A stretch of DNA of 64,000 nucleotides, from contig JBJXFF010000168.1 of assembly GCA_046153945.1 (NCBI GenBank), positions 22,973 through 86,972 of the forward strand. The letters run 5' to 3'. The position numbers and the translations under genes are program-made. This document shows, in pieces, positions 63,501 to 64,000 of the stretch; position 1 is the first letter of the stretch, and every line of letters starts with the position of its first letter. Source of the stretch: SXOA01 sp046153945. Lineage in GTDB: Bacteria > Planctomycetota > Planctomycetia > Pirellulales > Pirellulaceae. The notes beneath the pieces are model-generated. The model did not search any database, had not been told where the DNA came from, and was given only the letters and a program-made list of their open reading frames with translations.

Positions 63501-63818
63501 ACTGTCTGTTTGAATATCGTACGAAACGCTTCGTGACTCATAACGAGCGGCCGAAACTCGAATCGTCAGTTTTCCGGCGTCCCTCTCGCAAAGACATGAC
63601 AGCCCGATGGCCGAGGGATAGAATTCGTTTGCCAATCGCACAGTCTGGTCGTACGCATCTGTCAGCGAGTCGCCAGAAGCGCCGTCTCGCTTTACATCCA
63701 CAGACTGATCGCCCTGGATGGTGTTGATAGGCTCTCCGTCGCCGGCCGGCTCAATCTCAGATTCCGACTCTGGTGAGTTACCGTTTTCGTTAATCGTCTG
63801 CCGCTGCGGAAACAGCAC
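60594..63818 (-). CDS. drmA: DISARM anti-phage system helicase DrmA, 5' end problematic
   Basis: 1074 residues from the first conventional start, a GTG at 63818. Superfamily 2 helicase motifs: Walker A 'WFPTGGGKTEAYLGL' (about 436-450), 'TVDKFAML', DEAH-type 'IIQDELHLISGPLGS' (about 645-659), 'STAT' (684-687), 'ATNMISVGVDIDRLG' (about 861-875) and 'QASSRVGRSQ' (about 891-900). Cysteine pairs 'CPWC' and 'CPETAC' lie between the lobes. This is the DrmA layout, and drmB follows. In-frame codons upstream of the GTG read 'PYIELLEESPTQRYSAGV', which fits the conserved DrmA N-terminus, but no ATG/GTG/TTG occurs before the stop at 63915. The beginning is therefore either truncated, frameshifted, or started at an unusual codon such as the ATT at 63861-63863. 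Confidence 0.9.
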   Translation of the reverse strand: MLFPQRQTINENGNSPESESEIEPAGDGEPINTIQGDQSVDVKRDGASGDSLTDAYDQTVRLANEFYPSAIGLSCLCERDAGKLTIRVSAARYESRSVSYDIQTDSGAEVRERPEWRRIKLEIPDQTLIIPSSSQSEPWERKLVDCLQIKALYRHRADSSILLTLSLLNLHQGGADARIRAADCFFQVSLKVESADGSSVFREYKVLPDRNPNESDDPNVQEEAALELLYRKRKAFAVGHGCSVDWGDESDGKVSNIATTVIPRVKVPPVEPRSTGGEELDMCYLSGADNTVLPEHIPVTLEAIARDYEQWIAEQDKQIIDLPGRLKIPATANIQHCRTCLRRMRDGIKLLASDATLLEAFMLANRAILMQQCHSRRSKRPTKEEFQEFPKSYKPVDEKSGRWRSFQLAFILMNLASLKSCSNGKEHCERDLVDLIWFPTGGGKTEAYLGLAATDIFLRRLIRPSNAGCTVLMRYTLRLLTSQQFQRASSMICACELIRRKRPAELGEEPITIGLWVGGSLTPLYREPAVKSLNNLASPNSEEANEFQLLKCPWCGTALDEHDNLGYQPYGRPKTVIFVCPETACEFSTAKKRLPVVVIDDDVYENPPTLIIGTVDKFAMLAWRELSGRIFGIGTAGGHDPPDLIIQDELHLISGPLGSVVGLYESAIDLLCSWKGRKPKIVASTATIRRSWHQCKALYDRPTSQFPPQGLDISDSFFAKENPETPGRIYVGVFATASPSFVTAMVRTLGGLFQSCNSIKLPSGATEDTRDPYWTILQYFSSLRELGHAATLVEADIPEYMWSIATRTNLPKELCRSLGSPVELTSRRTADEIPEILERLEVRYPRISKEPKDRPLDTLLATNMISVGVDIDRLGLMLMVGQPKTTSEYIQASSRVGRSQKAPGLIIAMYNPGKPRDRSHYEHFRAYRESFYKHVEPTSVTPFSLPVMERALHAVLVVLSRHLCGVAAPDNFDPSALSLTELCNLVQTRCQHVDPEHAESLQNRLRSLISHWGNVLPSEWGGFGTPPELRPLMYPAGSEPRPEWGESAWSTPTSMRNVDVECQAQVVSTYENYE

Positions 63819-64000
63819 ACCGGCAGAGTAACGTTGCGTCGGCGACTCTTCGAGAAGTTCAATATACGGCTGGCGTGAGCGCCCAGCTCCGCCATTTAGT
63901 TTGGCGTAGGCGAGCTAGCGGCTGAGCATCGATCCGTAGGCTATTTCCGCGAGGAGCGCTGGCGCTCGAGAAGTCGGCGGCGGGAGCGGCGAGTGGCTTT

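Overview
The window looks like a chromosome segment of a planctomycete, probably Pirellulales-like. The evidence is the gene families: two DUF1501 proteins and a DUF1552 protein with twin-arginine leaders, a very large DUF1592-type protein with two CxxCH motifs, a giant dockerin protein with the N-terminal 'LEPLEARVVLAA' signature, a Lpg1974-like porin, a DUF1580 protein and a lone tandem-domain microcompartment shell protein. No rRNA operon, intact tRNA or CRISPR array was seen.

Left and middle part (1 to about 44.0 kb), chromosomal backbone: the 5' part of nadC; a GT39-like membrane glycosyltransferase translationally coupled to a giant AsmA-like protein; a small planctomycete protein and a lipoprotein. 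Next is a minus-strand exopolysaccharide-type locus (13.6 to 6.0 kb): a tandem-repeat exported protein, an exported CBM/TIM-barrel protein, a HlyD-like membrane fusion protein, a double pseudo-receiver + PilZ + zinc-ribbon (TackOD1-like) regulator, and a processive GT2 synthase. The last three look like a split version of an Alg44/Alg8-type, c-di-GMP-gated polymer synthase. Then come a NodT-type outer-membrane channel, two ABC-F ATPases, an isolated BMC-T shell protein, a frameshifted ISAs1-family insertion sequence with 12-bp perfect terminal inverted repeats, a DUF1501 gene, a YyaL/DUF255 gene, a DUF1592/DUF1552 pair split by a ParDE-like toxin-antitoxin cassette, a porin with a textbook terminator, a 2212-residue dockerin protein, and an SDR/DUF1501/GYF-domain operon.

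Right part (about 44.67 kb to the end), genomic island: the boundary is marked by a D-arm-less tRNA-Phe-like remnant, followed by nine-base repeats that could be integrase arm sites. The island carries small HTH proteins (DUF1580, AlpA-like), a DUF927 helicase and an archaeo-eukaryotic-type primase (a likely replication module), a ribbon-helix-helix-like protein overlapping the primase tail, a Dam-type adenine methylase, a degenerate serine recombinase, several unknown proteins, a Vsr endonuclease, a DUF932 protein, a cytosine-C5 methylase, and DrmB and DrmA of a DISARM anti-phage system. Relics show that a convergent dcm/vsr pair existed twice in inverted orientation; one copy kept vsr, the other kept dcm.

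The features most worth a second look are the PilZ-TackOD1 polymer-synthase locus, the reciprocally decayed dcm/vsr duplication beside DISARM, the tRNA-like island boundary, the DrmA reading frame that continues 5' of any usable start codon, and the cluster of unrecognised island genes at 52.8 to 54.9 kb. All family assignments come from reading motifs by eye; no database search was run.
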